DNA from: Psychroserpens damuponensis
Lineage (GTDB): Bacteria; Bacteroidota; Bacteroidia; Flavobacteriales; Flavobacteriaceae
Direction of reading: 5' to 3'
Assembly (NCBI RefSeq): GCF_000826655.1
Contig: NZ_JXJO01000016.1
Span: 359,001-423,000, forward strand
DNA: 64,000 nucleotides
Part shown: piece by piece, positions 1 to 7,893 of the stretch
How positions within the stretch are numbered: position 1 is the first letter of the stretch
Layout of the letters: every line of letters starts with the position of its first letter
Translations under genes and position numbers: made by a program
Notes under the pieces: generated by a model
The model's input: only the letters and a program-made list of their open reading frames with translations
Told to the model about the DNA's origin: nothing
Databases searched by the model: none

Positions 1-185
1 TTACTGTTTTTTAAGATTTTTTTATAAAATAGGAGGGATTTTCAATAGGTAAACTATTTTCTACTAAAAATTATTATTCATTTTTTTGATGCCTGAAAGT
101 GTTTTAGAAACATGTTAGCGTGTGAATATAAAAGAAAAACCACCTTACTTTCGCCAGGTGATTTTTAATTTATGTGGAGAGCAGT
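1..185. other. left-edge intergenic region
   Basis: No open reading frame of note lies between the window edge and the stop codon of the SDR gene at 186. The only recognisable structure is the terminator hairpin at 136-165. The rest is AT-rich and gives no visible promoter or RNA gene. Confidence 0.6.
136..165 (-). terminator. rho-independent terminator of the SDR gene
   Basis: Arms AAAACCACCT (136-145) and AGGTGATTTT (156-165) pair with one wobble. Read on the minus strand, the transcript leaving the SDR gene forms a stem capped by a GAAA tetraloop and followed by a U-rich tail. It is 25/30 identical to the terminator at 6377-6406, loop included. Confidence 0.75.
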
Positions 186-1046
186 CTACAAAAAACTAGC
201 TCTTACCTGAGCCACTAATTTAGTACCATCTGGATCTGCTTTGGTTTTAAGGTGCGTAAAATCTTCGGCCCATTGTGAGGTGCGTATTCGTAAAGGCGGA
301 TTGTCGTTTTGTGCTACATCTAAAGCAACTTGTGCGACTTCTAAACCAGTTTGGTATACTTGTGTTGCGCTTTCTTTTGCTCTTTGTTGGTTTCCAGCCA
401 TATATTGCTCAAAAATAGGAGCATACTCGCCAGTTGCAAATTGTCCTTCGGTAGCTGTTTTGTCTATAGCAGACGCCATAAATTCGGTTGAAATTCCGCC
501 AGGTTCTAAGCAGGTAATTTTAATATTAAACGGATCGCTAACATAAGTGGCTAAGCCTTCCATAAAACCTTCTACTGCAAATTTAGCTCCGCAATATAGT
601 TCATTAAAAGGTTGGCCAACCAAACCACCAACAGAGGTTATGCTTATTACCTGTCCAGATTTTTGTTTGCGCATATAAGGTAAAACCGCTTTCGTGCAAT
701 ACACCACACCAAGATAGTTAACATCTGTTACCCATTTAATTTCTGCTTCGGAAGCTTGTTCTGTAGTTTTAGCGAATCCTGCTCCAGCATTATTAAAAAG
801 GATGTCAATTTTACCATCGTTTTTAATAATGGTATCTACTGCAGCTTTTATGGTGTCGGTTTTTGTAACGTCTAAAGGCACTATGTGAATGTCTAAATTA
901 TCAGCTTCTATTTGTTTTTTTAAAGCAGTTGCTTTGTCTAGGTTTCGCATAGATGCATAAACCTTAAAGTTGTTTTTTGCGAATAGGATGGCGCTTTCAA
1001 AACCAACTCCTGTAGATGTTCCTGTGATTAATACGTTTCTTTTCAT
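186..1046 (-). CDS. SDR-family NAD(P)-dependent oxidoreductase
   Basis: Classical short-chain dehydrogenase/reductase with a Rossmann fold. The N-terminus reads MKRNVLITGTSTGVG, giving the TGxxxGxG cofactor loop. NNAG follows near residue 90, and the catalytic Ser (SITSVGG) and YxxxK (YCGAK) sit near residues 145-160. I start at the internal Met (1046) because the ten residues upstream (from 1076) are not part of the fold and would overlap the operator-like palindrome at 1067-1078. The gene lies 53 bp downstream of the tetR-like gene on the same strand, so it is probably part of, and controlled by, that regulator's operon. The substrate cannot be read from sequence. Confidence 0.9.
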   Translation of the reverse strand: MKRNVLITGTSTGVGFESAILFAKNNFKVYASMRNLDKATALKKQIEADNLDIHIVPLDVTKTDTIKAAVDTIIKNDGKIDILFNNAGAGFAKTTEQASEAEIKWVTDVNYLGVVYCTKAVLPYMRKQKSGQVISITSVGGLVGQPFNELYCGAKFAVEGFMEGLATYVSDPFNIKITCLEPGGISTEFMASAIDKTATEGQFATGEYAPIFEQYMAGNQQRAKESATQVYQTGLEVAQVALDVAQNDNPPLRIRTSQWAEDFTHLKTKADPDGTKLVAQVRASFL

Positions 1047-1066
1047 ATGGATTGTTTTTCTGGAGT

Positions 1067-1078
1067 GAATGTTCATTC
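1067..1078. promoter_or_regulatory. candidate TetR operator 2 (in front of the SDR gene)
   Basis: GAATGTTCATTC is an inverted repeat (GAATG / CATTC). It matches the GAATGATTATTC core of the palindrome upstream of the tetR-like gene at 10 of 12 positions. It lies 20 bp before the SDR start in the tetR-SDR gap. That a regulator binds here is inferred from the repeated site and its position. Confidence 0.6.
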
Positions 1079-1099
1079 TAAATTAATCTTAAATTTTTT

Positions 1100-1651
1100 T
1101 TATGCTTTTATAGCATCCCAAAGCATGTGCATTTGATTGTTAAGTGATACTTTGTTAGTCTCTTTCTGACCAAAGTACCATCGTAAATAGGATAGGATAG
1201 AACCACCAATAAACATTAAAAGTTCGTCTATATTAATGTCTTTTATAATGCGTTCTTGCTGTCCTTTAACTAATAGTTTATTGACTTCTGTAATAGATTT
1301 TACACCTTCGTTTCTGCTCTTTTCTGTAATAATAGGAGAGGCTTGCAATTGTTCCATAAATTTAAAATAGGTAGGATTGGCTATAAAAAAATCGATCATA
1401 GCAGTGTAATACGTTTCAAATTGTGTTTTAATGGATTTGTTAGCATCAAAATCTAAAAACAAGTCTTTTTCTTCGTGTTTTATACTAACGTAAATGGTAT
1501 TTATTAATACGTCTTTGTTAGGGAAATAATTATAAATAGTTCCCATACCAGTTCCTGCAGCTTTAGCAATAGCAGACATAGGTGTATTGTGTACGCCTTT
1601 TTCAGTTAGTAACGTAATGGCAGCAGATAGTATGGCTTCTTTTTTATTCAC
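1100..1651 (-). CDS. TetR/AcrR-family transcriptional regulator
   Basis: 183-residue regulator. The N-terminal helix-turn-helix (ILSAAITLLTEKG ... MSAIAKAAGTGMGTIYNYF, residues about 6-43) is the classic TetR DNA-binding domain. The C-terminal helical part would bind an unknown effector. The start codon is GTG: no ATG upstream is in frame, and the helix leading into the HTH needs this start. A -7 element ends 4 nt before the GTG, so the mRNA may be leaderless. The palindrome over its own promoter suggests autorepression. The likely target is the SDR gene downstream. Confidence 0.92.
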   Translation of the reverse strand: MNKKEAILSAAITLLTEKGVHNTPMSAIAKAAGTGMGTIYNYFPNKDVLINTIYVSIKHEEKDLFLDFDANKSIKTQFETYYTAMIDFFIANPTYFKFMEQLQASPIITEKSRNEGVKSITEVNKLLVKGQQERIIKDINIDELLMFIGGSILSYLRWYFGQKETNKVSLNNQMHMLWDAIKA

Positions 1652-1655
1652 AAGG

Positions 1656-1691
1656 CAAAGGTATCTATTTTGGAATGATTATTCCAAAGTT
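1656..1691 (-). promoter_or_regulatory. tetR promoter with overlapping operator
   Basis: On the minus strand a -33 TTTG is followed after 21 nt by TACCTTTG (1663 to 1656), a full match to the Bacteroidota TTTG-N17..23-TAnnTTTG pattern. The perfect inverted repeat TTGGAAT-GATT-ATTCCAA (1670-1687) covers the -33 box and much of the spacer, the expected place for a repressor. The G of the -7 element is 4 nt from the GTG start. Confidence 0.75.
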
Positions 1692-1710
1692 TTAACTTTA
1701 ATTTAAAGCT

Positions 1711-3015
1711 TTAGTTTCTAATAACGCTTAGTTCGGTTTCTAAAGTGGCTTTAGCATTGGCTTGCTCATCAGTTAATGTTGTGTTTAGCAAATTATTGCT
1801 TTCGTAAGGGTCGTTACTTAAGTTGTAAAATTCTTGTGTGCCATTAGCATACGTTATCAGCTTATAGCTTCCGTTGTTTATCGCCCAATTATTAACGTTT
1901 CCATCGTCTTTTTCGGCATATTGAAACGTTCTTATAGTAGTGTCTTCAGTAAGTAAGGATTTAAAACTTTTACTATCGTTAATTTGGTCTGTGCCAACAC
2001 CTGCTAATTGAGCAATGGTTGCAAATAGGTCTGTGCTTGTAATTAAATTTGGATCTATTCCTGTTCTGGTTACACCATATCCAGAGACAAAAAGCGGTAC
2101 ATTTATTCCGCCTTGGTACAAGGTTCCTTTTGCAGTTGTGCTTAAATAAGGGGTTTGCGCAACTTCATTTGGTGTGCCATTATCTCCAATAAAAATAATG
2201 GTAGTATTGGCTTTTTCAGTTTCGGATAAGGTATCTAATAAACGTCCAATTTGGAAATCCATAGCCTCAATAGCTGCCATATAATAGGGTGTTTCGTCCA
2301 TTCCGTTAGCATATTCTGGCAGATTACCTTGCGTGTGCATGTTGCTTGGTGGTACATGAAACGGTGTGTGTGGAGCATTATAGGCCAACCACATAAACCA
2401 AGGTTTGTTTTGTTGTTGTATCCAGTTTATGGATAAATCTGTGAAGGCAGTTGTACTATAATCGGTTTGTAGAGTACTGCTTCCGTCTTCTGTTAAGAGC
2501 CAGTTATAATAACTTTGTGGTTCGCCTCTAAGTAAACCAGCATAATAATCGATACCAAATATTTCGGGATTAAAAGTGCTGCTGTTGCCTGCCAAATGCC
2601 ATTTACCAACAACTGCAGTCGCATAGCTAGTATTGGTTTGGTTGCTAATATATTGTTGCAAACTGGTTTCGGAATTTTGAATGACGTCTCCAGCCCATTT
2701 TACGTCAGTACGGTAACCATATTTTCCAGTTAAAATGGAGGCTCTGGTTGGCGAGCACGTTGGATACGACCAAAAATTGTTGAATGTTAATCCTGCATTA
2801 CGGATAGCGTCTATATGTGGTGTGTTTGGTTTAATGCTTCCTTCCGAAAAGCCATTTATGGCATCTTTACCTAAATCGTCTGCAATAATAAACAGAATAT
2901 TTGGTGTGTTTTGTGTTGGATTTTCTATTGGGTTTTGTGTTTCTTCGGAAGTGTTAATATCACTACTACAGCTAAATAGTATACATAGGATGGTGATTAT
3001 AAAAAGCTGTTTCAT
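1711..3015 (-). CDS. lipoprotein sulfatase, type I (formylglycine-dependent)
   Basis: Starting at Met 3015, the protein opens with a lipoprotein signal (MKQLFIITILCILFSC, lipid Cys about 16). The longer reading from 3048 only adds eleven residues before this signal and overlaps the upstream gene. The sulfatase fold begins at NILFIIADDLGKD (metal-binding DD). CSPTR at about residues 87-91 is the CxPxR signature whose Cys is oxidised to formylglycine. HTPFH and FIGDNG supply further metal ligands. It would hydrolyse sulfate esters at the cell surface. The start lies 1 nt after the peroxidase-like gene's stop, so the two are one operon. No maturase gene is visible here. Confidence 0.9.
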   Translation of the reverse strand: MKQLFIITILCILFSCSSDINTSEETQNPIENPTQNTPNILFIIADDLGKDAINGFSEGSIKPNTPHIDAIRNAGLTFNNFWSYPTCSPTRASILTGKYGYRTDVKWAGDVIQNSETSLQQYISNQTNTSYATAVVGKWHLAGNSSTFNPEIFGIDYYAGLLRGEPQSYYNWLLTEDGSSTLQTDYSTTAFTDLSINWIQQQNKPWFMWLAYNAPHTPFHVPPSNMHTQGNLPEYANGMDETPYYMAAIEAMDFQIGRLLDTLSETEKANTTIIFIGDNGTPNEVAQTPYLSTTAKGTLYQGGINVPLFVSGYGVTRTGIDPNLITSTDLFATIAQLAGVGTDQINDSKSFKSLLTEDTTIRTFQYAEKDDGNVNNWAINNGSYKLITYANGTQEFYNLSNDPYESNNLLNTTLTDEQANAKATLETELSVIRN

Positions 3016-3016
3016 A

Positions 3017-4252
3017 TTAATCAATAAACGGGTTGCTATATTTTTCATCAGTAAGCATGTCGTTGTCTGTTAATGTATTTAGAAAAGCGACTAATGCATT
3101 TTTTTCTTCTTCGGAAAAATTAAATTGTCCAACCTCGCCAGCATCATTTACTAAAGGTGTAATTAAATTTTGATGGTTTTGAATGCCAGAACTGTAATGC
3201 TCAACAACTTCCATTAAAGTGGCAAACCTTCCGTCGTGCATATAAGGCGGACGCACACCTATATTTTTTAACGATGGGAATTTAAACTTACCAATATCGT
3301 TGCTGTTTCCTGTCGCTTCGCTAACACCTAAATCTGTTGTAGAGGTGGCGTCTAAACCATTAGATGTTGCAAAAGTTGTAAGTGGGAAATTAGTGTTTGG
3401 AAAAGGTCCAATAAAGGCTTCCGTTTGGTGACAACCAACGCAGTTTCCGCTAACACCATTGGTTAACGTGCGTGGTGCATAAAATAGGGTTTTACCTTGA
3501 TTTTCTTGGTCTGTAAAACTCGGAAAGTTTGCCATAGGAGAGGCCACTTCGCTTCTTGCAACATCATATTTTGAAGTGACACTAACTAGGCTACGTATAA
3601 ATTGTGCTAAGGCTTTAGAAATTTTATCGCTTGTAATTGTTTGATCGCCAAATGCGTCTTGAAATAATTGCGGATAGTAATCTTGGCTACTGGTTATATT
3701 AACTAATTCTTGAAGCGTTAAACCCATTTCTACATCGTCTTGAAAAGGCATTAAGACTTGTTCTTCCAAAGTGTTGGCACGCTCGTCCCAAAAGAATTTT
3801 CCGCTAGCATAAAATCTAGCATTTACAATGCTCATGGAATGTCTTCTGGTTAATCCACCTTCAAAACCTTGACTTAATGTATTGGCATCCGAAAAACCAT
3901 GTTCCGCTTGATGGCAAGAAGCACAAGCAACTGTACCATTACCACTTAATTTTTTATCGTAAAAAAGCACACGACCTAAGGTTGCACCTGCATCTGTTAT
4001 TGGATTGTCTGCAGGAGTATTGTCGTAAGCTGTTACGGCTTGAAACTGAAATTGTGTCGGGAATTCGCTTGCGGTATAATAACTAGGTAATCCAATGTTT
4101 GCGTAGTTAAAATAGGCGTCTGGTAGGTTTAATTGTGTTATAATATTGTTGTCTGGAATGGGAATATATTCTTCTGAATCTGAATCGGAACAAGATGAAG
4201 CAAAAAACAATAAAGCGAGTAAGCCACAAGATAATAAATGCTTGGTTTTCAT
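3017..4252 (-). CDS. di-heme cytochrome c peroxidase / MauG-family lipoprotein
   Basis: 411 residues with lipoprotein signal (LLALLFFASSC, Cys about 21). Two c-type heme motifs are present: CASCH (about 110-114) and CVGCH (about 271-275). This is the two-domain layout of bacterial cytochrome c peroxidases and MauG-like enzymes. The C-terminal 'PSLKNIGVRPPYMHDGRF' segment is typical of the family. It would sit in the periplasm or at the outer membrane and reduce peroxide or oxidise a partner. It is the first gene of a two-gene unit with the sulfatase, an uncommon pairing. No electron donor is encoded nearby. Confidence 0.9.
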   Translation of the reverse strand: MKTKHLLSCGLLALLFFASSCSDSDSEEYIPIPDNNIITQLNLPDAYFNYANIGLPSYYTASEFPTQFQFQAVTAYDNTPADNPITDAGATLGRVLFYDKKLSGNGTVACASCHQAEHGFSDANTLSQGFEGGLTRRHSMSIVNARFYASGKFFWDERANTLEEQVLMPFQDDVEMGLTLQELVNITSSQDYYPQLFQDAFGDQTITSDKISKALAQFIRSLVSVTSKYDVARSEVASPMANFPSFTDQENQGKTLFYAPRTLTNGVSGNCVGCHQTEAFIGPFPNTNFPLTTFATSNGLDATSTTDLGVSEATGNSNDIGKFKFPSLKNIGVRPPYMHDGRFATLMEVVEHYSSGIQNHQNLITPLVNDAGEVGQFNFSEEEKNALVAFLNTLTDNDMLTDEKYSNPFID

Positions 4253-4329
4253 AAATTAAAAATAGTTAGGTTGCGCTATTTGGACTTAAAAGATGAAAAA
4301 AGGTTTAATTTTCTGGCATTATTTTTTGT

Positions 4330-5211
4330 TTAATATACCGTTGTATTTAGCTGTTTAGCACAATCTATAACCTTAGTTATGGTTTTATTGACTTCGTTTT
4401 TTCGCCAATGAATAAATAAATCAATGGTTTGATCGATGTCTATAAAACGCACATTATTAAATTTTGAATATTTAAAAGAATGCGGTAAAATAGAAATACC
4501 AAGTCCTTTAGACACTAGATTTAAAATCATTCCACCAAAATCAGATTCGATGCTAATTTTAGGTTCAAAACCATACTGATTAAACAAATTACGTAATAAA
4601 GACGAAAAATAAGTGGTTTGATGTAAACCGGAAAGTATAAAGTTTTCGTGTTGCAGTTTGTCTATATTGTTAACGGTATCTTTATTTAACCAATGGTCGT
4701 TGGGAACCGCAATACAAATTGGCTCTGTAAATAATTTAAGCGATTGTATATTAATATGCGAAATAGAGTCGCGACTAAAAGCGATATCGGTTTTGTAATT
4801 TAGGAGTAGTTTTTCGTGGTTTTCGTCGGTAAGTTCGGCTAATTCTAATTTAAGATCTGGTAAATTGGTTGTAATAAGGTCTAGGAAATTAGGAAGCAAA
4901 CTAAAGGTGATAGAACCAGGATAAGAGATAGACACCACACCAGCATCACCTTGATTAATTTTTTTGGCTTGTTGGTAAATATGGTCTAACTCGTTTATGG
5001 TTTTGCTCCAATGTTGTTGTAAAAACTTTCCAGCATCGGTTAGTTTTACGTTTCTTTTATTTCTTTCGAATAGTGAAAAACCAAGCTCGTCTTCCAACGC
5101 TTGTATTTGTCTGGTTAATGAGGATTGTGAGATGAAGACTTTTTCGGCAGTGTTCCAAAAATGAAGCTCTTCGGCTAAAACTAAAAAGTATTTTATTTGC
5201 TGTGTGGTCAT
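4330..5211 (-). CDS. LysR-family transcriptional regulator
   Basis: 293 residues. The N-terminal winged HTH (QIKYFLVLAEELHFWNTAEKVFISQSSLTRQIQALEDELGF) is textbook LysR, followed by a type 2 periplasmic-binding-like effector domain. It is divergent from the LysE/RhtB exporter at 5319, with about 107 bp between them. This is the usual arrangement for a regulator and its single target gene. The effector, perhaps an amino acid, is inferred from the neighbour only. Confidence 0.92.
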   Translation of the reverse strand: MTTQQIKYFLVLAEELHFWNTAEKVFISQSSLTRQIQALEDELGFSLFERNKRNVKLTDAGKFLQQHWSKTINELDHIYQQAKKINQGDAGVVSISYPGSITFSLLPNFLDLITTNLPDLKLELAELTDENHEKLLLNYKTDIAFSRDSISHINIQSLKLFTEPICIAVPNDHWLNKDTVNNIDKLQHENFILSGLHQTTYFSSLLRNLFNQYGFEPKISIESDFGGMILNLVSKGLGISILPHSFKYSKFNNVRFIDIDQTIDLFIHWRKNEVNKTITKVIDCAKQLNTTVY

Positions 5212-5240
5212 AACAAATGCGTTTTTTGCATTACTGAATC

Positions 5241-5256
5241 AAAAATATGTATTTTT
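5241..5256. promoter_or_regulatory. possible LysR binding palindrome
   Basis: AAAAATA-TG-TATTTTT is a perfect 7-bp inverted repeat in the divergent gap between the LysR and LysE-type genes. It is AT-only, so chance is a real alternative. Position is the main support. Confidence 0.35.
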
Positions 5257-5318
5257 TAGTACTTATCATCGAGGTTTCTTTGTATCACATTTATTTATAA
5301 CTCGTAAACTGAAATAGT

Positions 5319-5945
5319 ATGTTAGGCATCGAAAATTTTATGACCTTTATAGGCACGGCTTTGTTTTTTGTAATGACACCAGGAATTGATACTGTATTTG
5401 TATTAAATAAGTCTATTGGTCAAGGTCGTAAGTCTGGAATACTGTCAGCAATGGGTATTAACACAGGTGTTTTAACGCACACGTTTTTGTCTGCAATTGG
5501 CTTAACGGTTTTAATTGCAAAATCTGGAATAGCCTTTATGGCAATAAAGTATATTGGCGCAGTGTATTTGGTTTATATTGGTGTAAAAAAGTATAGGGAT
5601 ACTTCTGCTTTATTTACAGAAAATATGGTACGTGAAGTTAAAAACAGTTCTAAAAACGACTTTTGGTCTGGGTTTTTTACCAACTCTTTAAATCCTAAAG
5701 TTGCATTATTCTTTTTGGCATTTTTTCCGCAGTTTATTACACCTTCAAAATTAGAAGATCCTGTGCCTTTTGTTTTATTGGGTGTTACGTTTGCACTAAT
5801 TGGTGTGGTTTGGTATGTGATTTTGACCTTGTTTGCCAGTACGTTTTCAACTAAAATTAAAGGGCATCCAAACTCAGGGATTTTGCTTAATAAAATAAGC
5901 GGATTTGTGTTTGTGTTAATGGGATTACAGATTGCTTTTGGGTAA
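5319..5945 (+). CDS. LysE/RhtB-family amino acid exporter
   Basis: 208 residues with about six membrane helices. The N-terminal FFVMTPGIDTVFVLNKSIGQGRKSG matches the LysE/RhtB signature (TPGP.....R....G..AG). FWSGFFTNSLNPKVALFFLAFFPQF is the conserved central motif. Family members export amino acids or their derivatives. It is divergent from a LysR regulator that probably controls it. It ends 15 bp before the convergent SMR gene. Confidence 0.92.
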   Translation: MLGIENFMTFIGTALFFVMTPGIDTVFVLNKSIGQGRKSGILSAMGINTGVLTHTFLSAIGLTVLIAKSGIAFMAIKYIGAVYLVYIGVKKYRDTSALFTENMVREVKNSSKNDFWSGFFTNSLNPKVALFFLAFFPQFITPSKLEDPVPFVLLGVTFALIGVVWYVILTLFASTFSTKIKGHPNSGILLNKISGFVFVLMGLQIAFG

Positions 5946-5960
5946 GGCAACTAGTTGATT

Positions 5961-6287
5961 TTAATGCGACACCACTTTTAACCCAATAATAGAACTTATA
6001 AGTGTAGTTAAAAAGAAGAGACGCCAAAAATTGGCTGGTTCTTTAAATACTAAAATACCTAATGCAACGGTTCCCACGGCTCCAATACCTGTCCAAATGG
6101 CATAAGCTGTACCTATTGGAAGTTTTTCAATAACTTTTATTAGCAAGGTCATGCTAATGATTAAGCATACAAAAAAAGCAGCATACCATACGTAAACGTC
6201 GTTTCCATGAGCAGTTTTGGCTTTACCTAAACAGAAAGCAAAAGCGACTTCAAATAGGCCAGCAATAATTAAAAGTATCCAATTCAT
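5961..6287 (-). CDS. SMR-family transporter, Gdx/SugE-like (guanidinium exporter subgroup)
   Basis: 108 residues, four predicted helices, normal length for the small multidrug resistance family. The membrane Glu is in WILLIIAGLFEV (about residue 13). The long block KLPIGTAYAIWTGIGAVG resembles SugE/Gdx guanidinium exporters more than EmrE-type drug pumps. It would work as an antiparallel dimer exchanging protons. I see no guanidine riboswitch-like structure upstream. The subgroup is from sequence resemblance; the substrate is inferred. Confidence 0.85.
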   Translation of the reverse strand: MNWILLIIAGLFEVAFAFCLGKAKTAHGNDVYVWYAAFFVCLIISMTLLIKVIEKLPIGTAYAIWTGIGAVGTVALGILVFKEPANFWRLFFLTTLISSIIGLKVVSH

Positions 6288-6376
6288 TTGGTGTGAAATT
6301 TTGGTTGAAATATCGTGATATAAAATTTGGTTTGATGCATTATCATTCTTAAAACGGTATTAAATTTTGATACAAA

Positions 6377-6406
6377 AAAACCACCATGCTTTCACAAGGT
6401 GGTTTT
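6377..6406 (-). terminator. terminator of the peroxiredoxin operon
   Basis: AAAACCACC (6377-6385) and GGTGGTTTT (6398-6406) form a 9-bp stem flanked by an A-run, which is a U-tail on the minus strand. It follows the last gene of the operon (stop at 6429). The transcript has a GAAA loop like the terminator at 136-165. Confidence 0.85.
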
Positions 6407-6428
6407 ATAAAATGTAATGTGTCAATTT

Positions 6429-6686
6429 CTATTTATCAATAGATCCTAAAACACGTTTCATAAAGTTGTTAACGGCATCTTTTTTAGTCGCTCCATCTTT
6501 AATCATTTTATGCACTTCAATAGCACCATACATGTTAGAGATTAATTCTCCTATAACGTCTAATTCTTCGTCTTTAAGAGAAGGAACTTCGGTTAATGCC
6601 TCTAAGGTTTCAATAGTTTCAATAATGTAATCTTCATCATTGTCTTCTATAAATTGTGCTAGGTGTTTTATTACTGGTAATTTCAT
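6429..6686 (-). CDS. small acidic helical protein of the peroxiredoxin operon
   Basis: 85 residues (MKLPVIKHLAQFIEDNDEDY...), rich in Glu and Asp, probably all-helical and cytosolic, with no signal or cofactor motif. It is the third gene after the peroxiredoxin and thioredoxin genes (44 bp from the latter) and ends at a strong terminator. I recall a conserved family of unknown function in this position in flavobacteria but cannot confirm a name. The operon suggests a role in peroxide or thiol homeostasis; that is inference. Confidence 0.85.
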   Translation of the reverse strand: MKLPVIKHLAQFIEDNDEDYIIETIETLEALTEVPSLKDEELDVIGELISNMYGAIEVHKMIKDGATKKDAVNNFMKRVLGSIDK

Positions 6687-6730
6687 TGATACATATATTT
6701 AGTTTCCGCGATAGCGAAAAATGATCTTTC

Positions 6731-7039
6731 TTAAACTACTTCGTTAACTAAGTCTTTTAAAACGTCGAACTTATTGGTTTGTGTTTGATTTACAAATTCG
6801 CCATTTTTAAAAGTTGCAAACGTAGGTAGATTATCTACAGTTGCAAGTTTTCTAGATTCAGGAAATTGTTCTGCATCAGCCATAATAAAGGTGATATTTT
6901 CATTTTCCGAAGCTAACTTTTTAAACTTAGGTTTCATGATTCTACAGTTACCGCACCAAGTGGCAGAATATTGTACAATCACAGTGTCATTTTCTGAAAT
7001 GATTTCAGATAAATTATCTTGTTCTAACTCCTTTACCAT
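6731..7039 (-). CDS. thioredoxin-family protein with CGNC active site
   Basis: 102 residues, one thioredoxin domain. The active site reads ATWCGNCRIMKP (Cys about 29 and 32). The middle residue normally Pro in thioredoxin (CGPC) is Asn, which should shift the redox potential. The cis-Pro loop is present (VDNLPTFATF). The gene starts 7 bp after the peroxiredoxin stop, so it is probably the dedicated reductant for the peroxiredoxin disulfide. No signal peptide; cytosolic. Confidence 0.93.
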   Translation of the reverse strand: MVKELEQDNLSEIISENDTVIVQYSATWCGNCRIMKPKFKKLASENENITFIMADAEQFPESRKLATVDNLPTFATFKNGEFVNQTQTNKFDVLKDLVNEVV

Positions 7040-7046
7040 GATTATT

Positions 7047-7691
7047 TTAGTTTAAATGAGCCTTCAAATACTCAGCTGTACCTTTAGCGTTTGCTTGCAT
7101 AGCATCTTTACCTTCTTCCCAGTTTGCTGGACAAACTTCACCTTTTTCTTGTACGTGAGTTAAGGCATCAACGATTCTTAAGTATTCGTTTACATTTCTA
7201 CCTAATGGCATATTGTTAACGCTCTCGTGTTGGATAGTTCCTTCTTCGTCAATGATGTAAGTTGCTCTAAAAGTAACGTTGTCACCTTCTACAGTTACAA
7301 GTCCTGTTTCTTCGTCAAATTGCTCGTTAAAAATATCTAAGATTCCTAAAGCTGATGCTAAGTTACGGTTAGAATCTGCTAAAATTGGGTAAGTTACACC
7401 TTCAATTCCACCATTATCTTTTGCAGTACTTAACCATGCAAAGTGAACTTCGGCAGTATCACAAGAAGCACCAATTACAATTGTATTTCTCTTTGCGAAT
7501 TCTTCTTGAGCTGCTTGAAATGCATGTAATTCTGTTGGACAAACAAAAGTGAAATCTTTTGGGTACCAAAATAAAACTACTTTTTTGTTATTGTTTATTG
7601 CTTCATCAAGAACATTGAGTTTGAAAGTATCACCCATTTCGTTCATTGCATTTACATCTAAATTTGGAAATTTTTTACCTACTAAAGCCAT
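7047..7691 (-). CDS. typical 2-Cys peroxiredoxin (AhpC/TSA family)
   Basis: 214 residues. The peroxidatic Cys is in FTFVCPTE (Cys about 51, preceded by the catalytic-type Thr) and the resolving Cys in GEVCPANW (about 187), so it is a typical 2-Cys enzyme. It reduces hydrogen peroxide and organic peroxides. It is the first gene of the operon with the CGNC thioredoxin and the 85-residue protein. No AhpF-type reductase is nearby, so the thioredoxin is the obvious partner. Confidence 0.95.
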   Translation of the reverse strand: MALVGKKFPNLDVNAMNEMGDTFKLNVLDEAINNNKKVVLFWYPKDFTFVCPTELHAFQAAQEEFAKRNTIVIGASCDTAEVHFAWLSTAKDNGGIEGVTYPILADSNRNLASALGILDIFNEQFDEETGLVTVEGDNVTFRATYIIDEEGTIQHESVNNMPLGRNVNEYLRIVDALTHVQEKGEVCPANWEEGKDAMQANAKGTAEYLKAHLN

Positions 7692-7723
7692 ATCTATTTT
7701 TTATTTATTGTTATAATTTTCAA

Positions 7724-7756
7724 CAAAATTAAAGATAAGAACAGCTAATAGCAATA
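7724..7756 (-). promoter_or_regulatory. candidate promoter of the peroxiredoxin operon
   Basis: Minus strand TAATTTTG (7731 to 7724) fits the TAnnTTTG -7 element. A weak TATTG box (7756 to 7752) lies 20 nt upstream. It stands about 33 bp before the peroxiredoxin start. Confidence 0.45.
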
Positions 7757-7775
7757 GAAATTTATTATAAGAAAC

Positions 7776-7801
7776 TATGAAGTAATAGTATGAAGTAATA
7801 A
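7776..7801. repeat. 13-bp tandem duplication
   Basis: TATGAAGTAATAG is followed directly by TATGAAGTAATAA (12/13 identical), in the gap between the NhaC and peroxiredoxin genes. No coding role. Possibly replication slippage. Confidence 0.7.
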
Positions 7802-7893
7802 GTGTTGGAAAGGGTGTGTATTTTTGTTAATTTGACAATAAAATTGCTATGTGATTATCAACTATGTAATTATAGATGAATATTATTGAAAAC

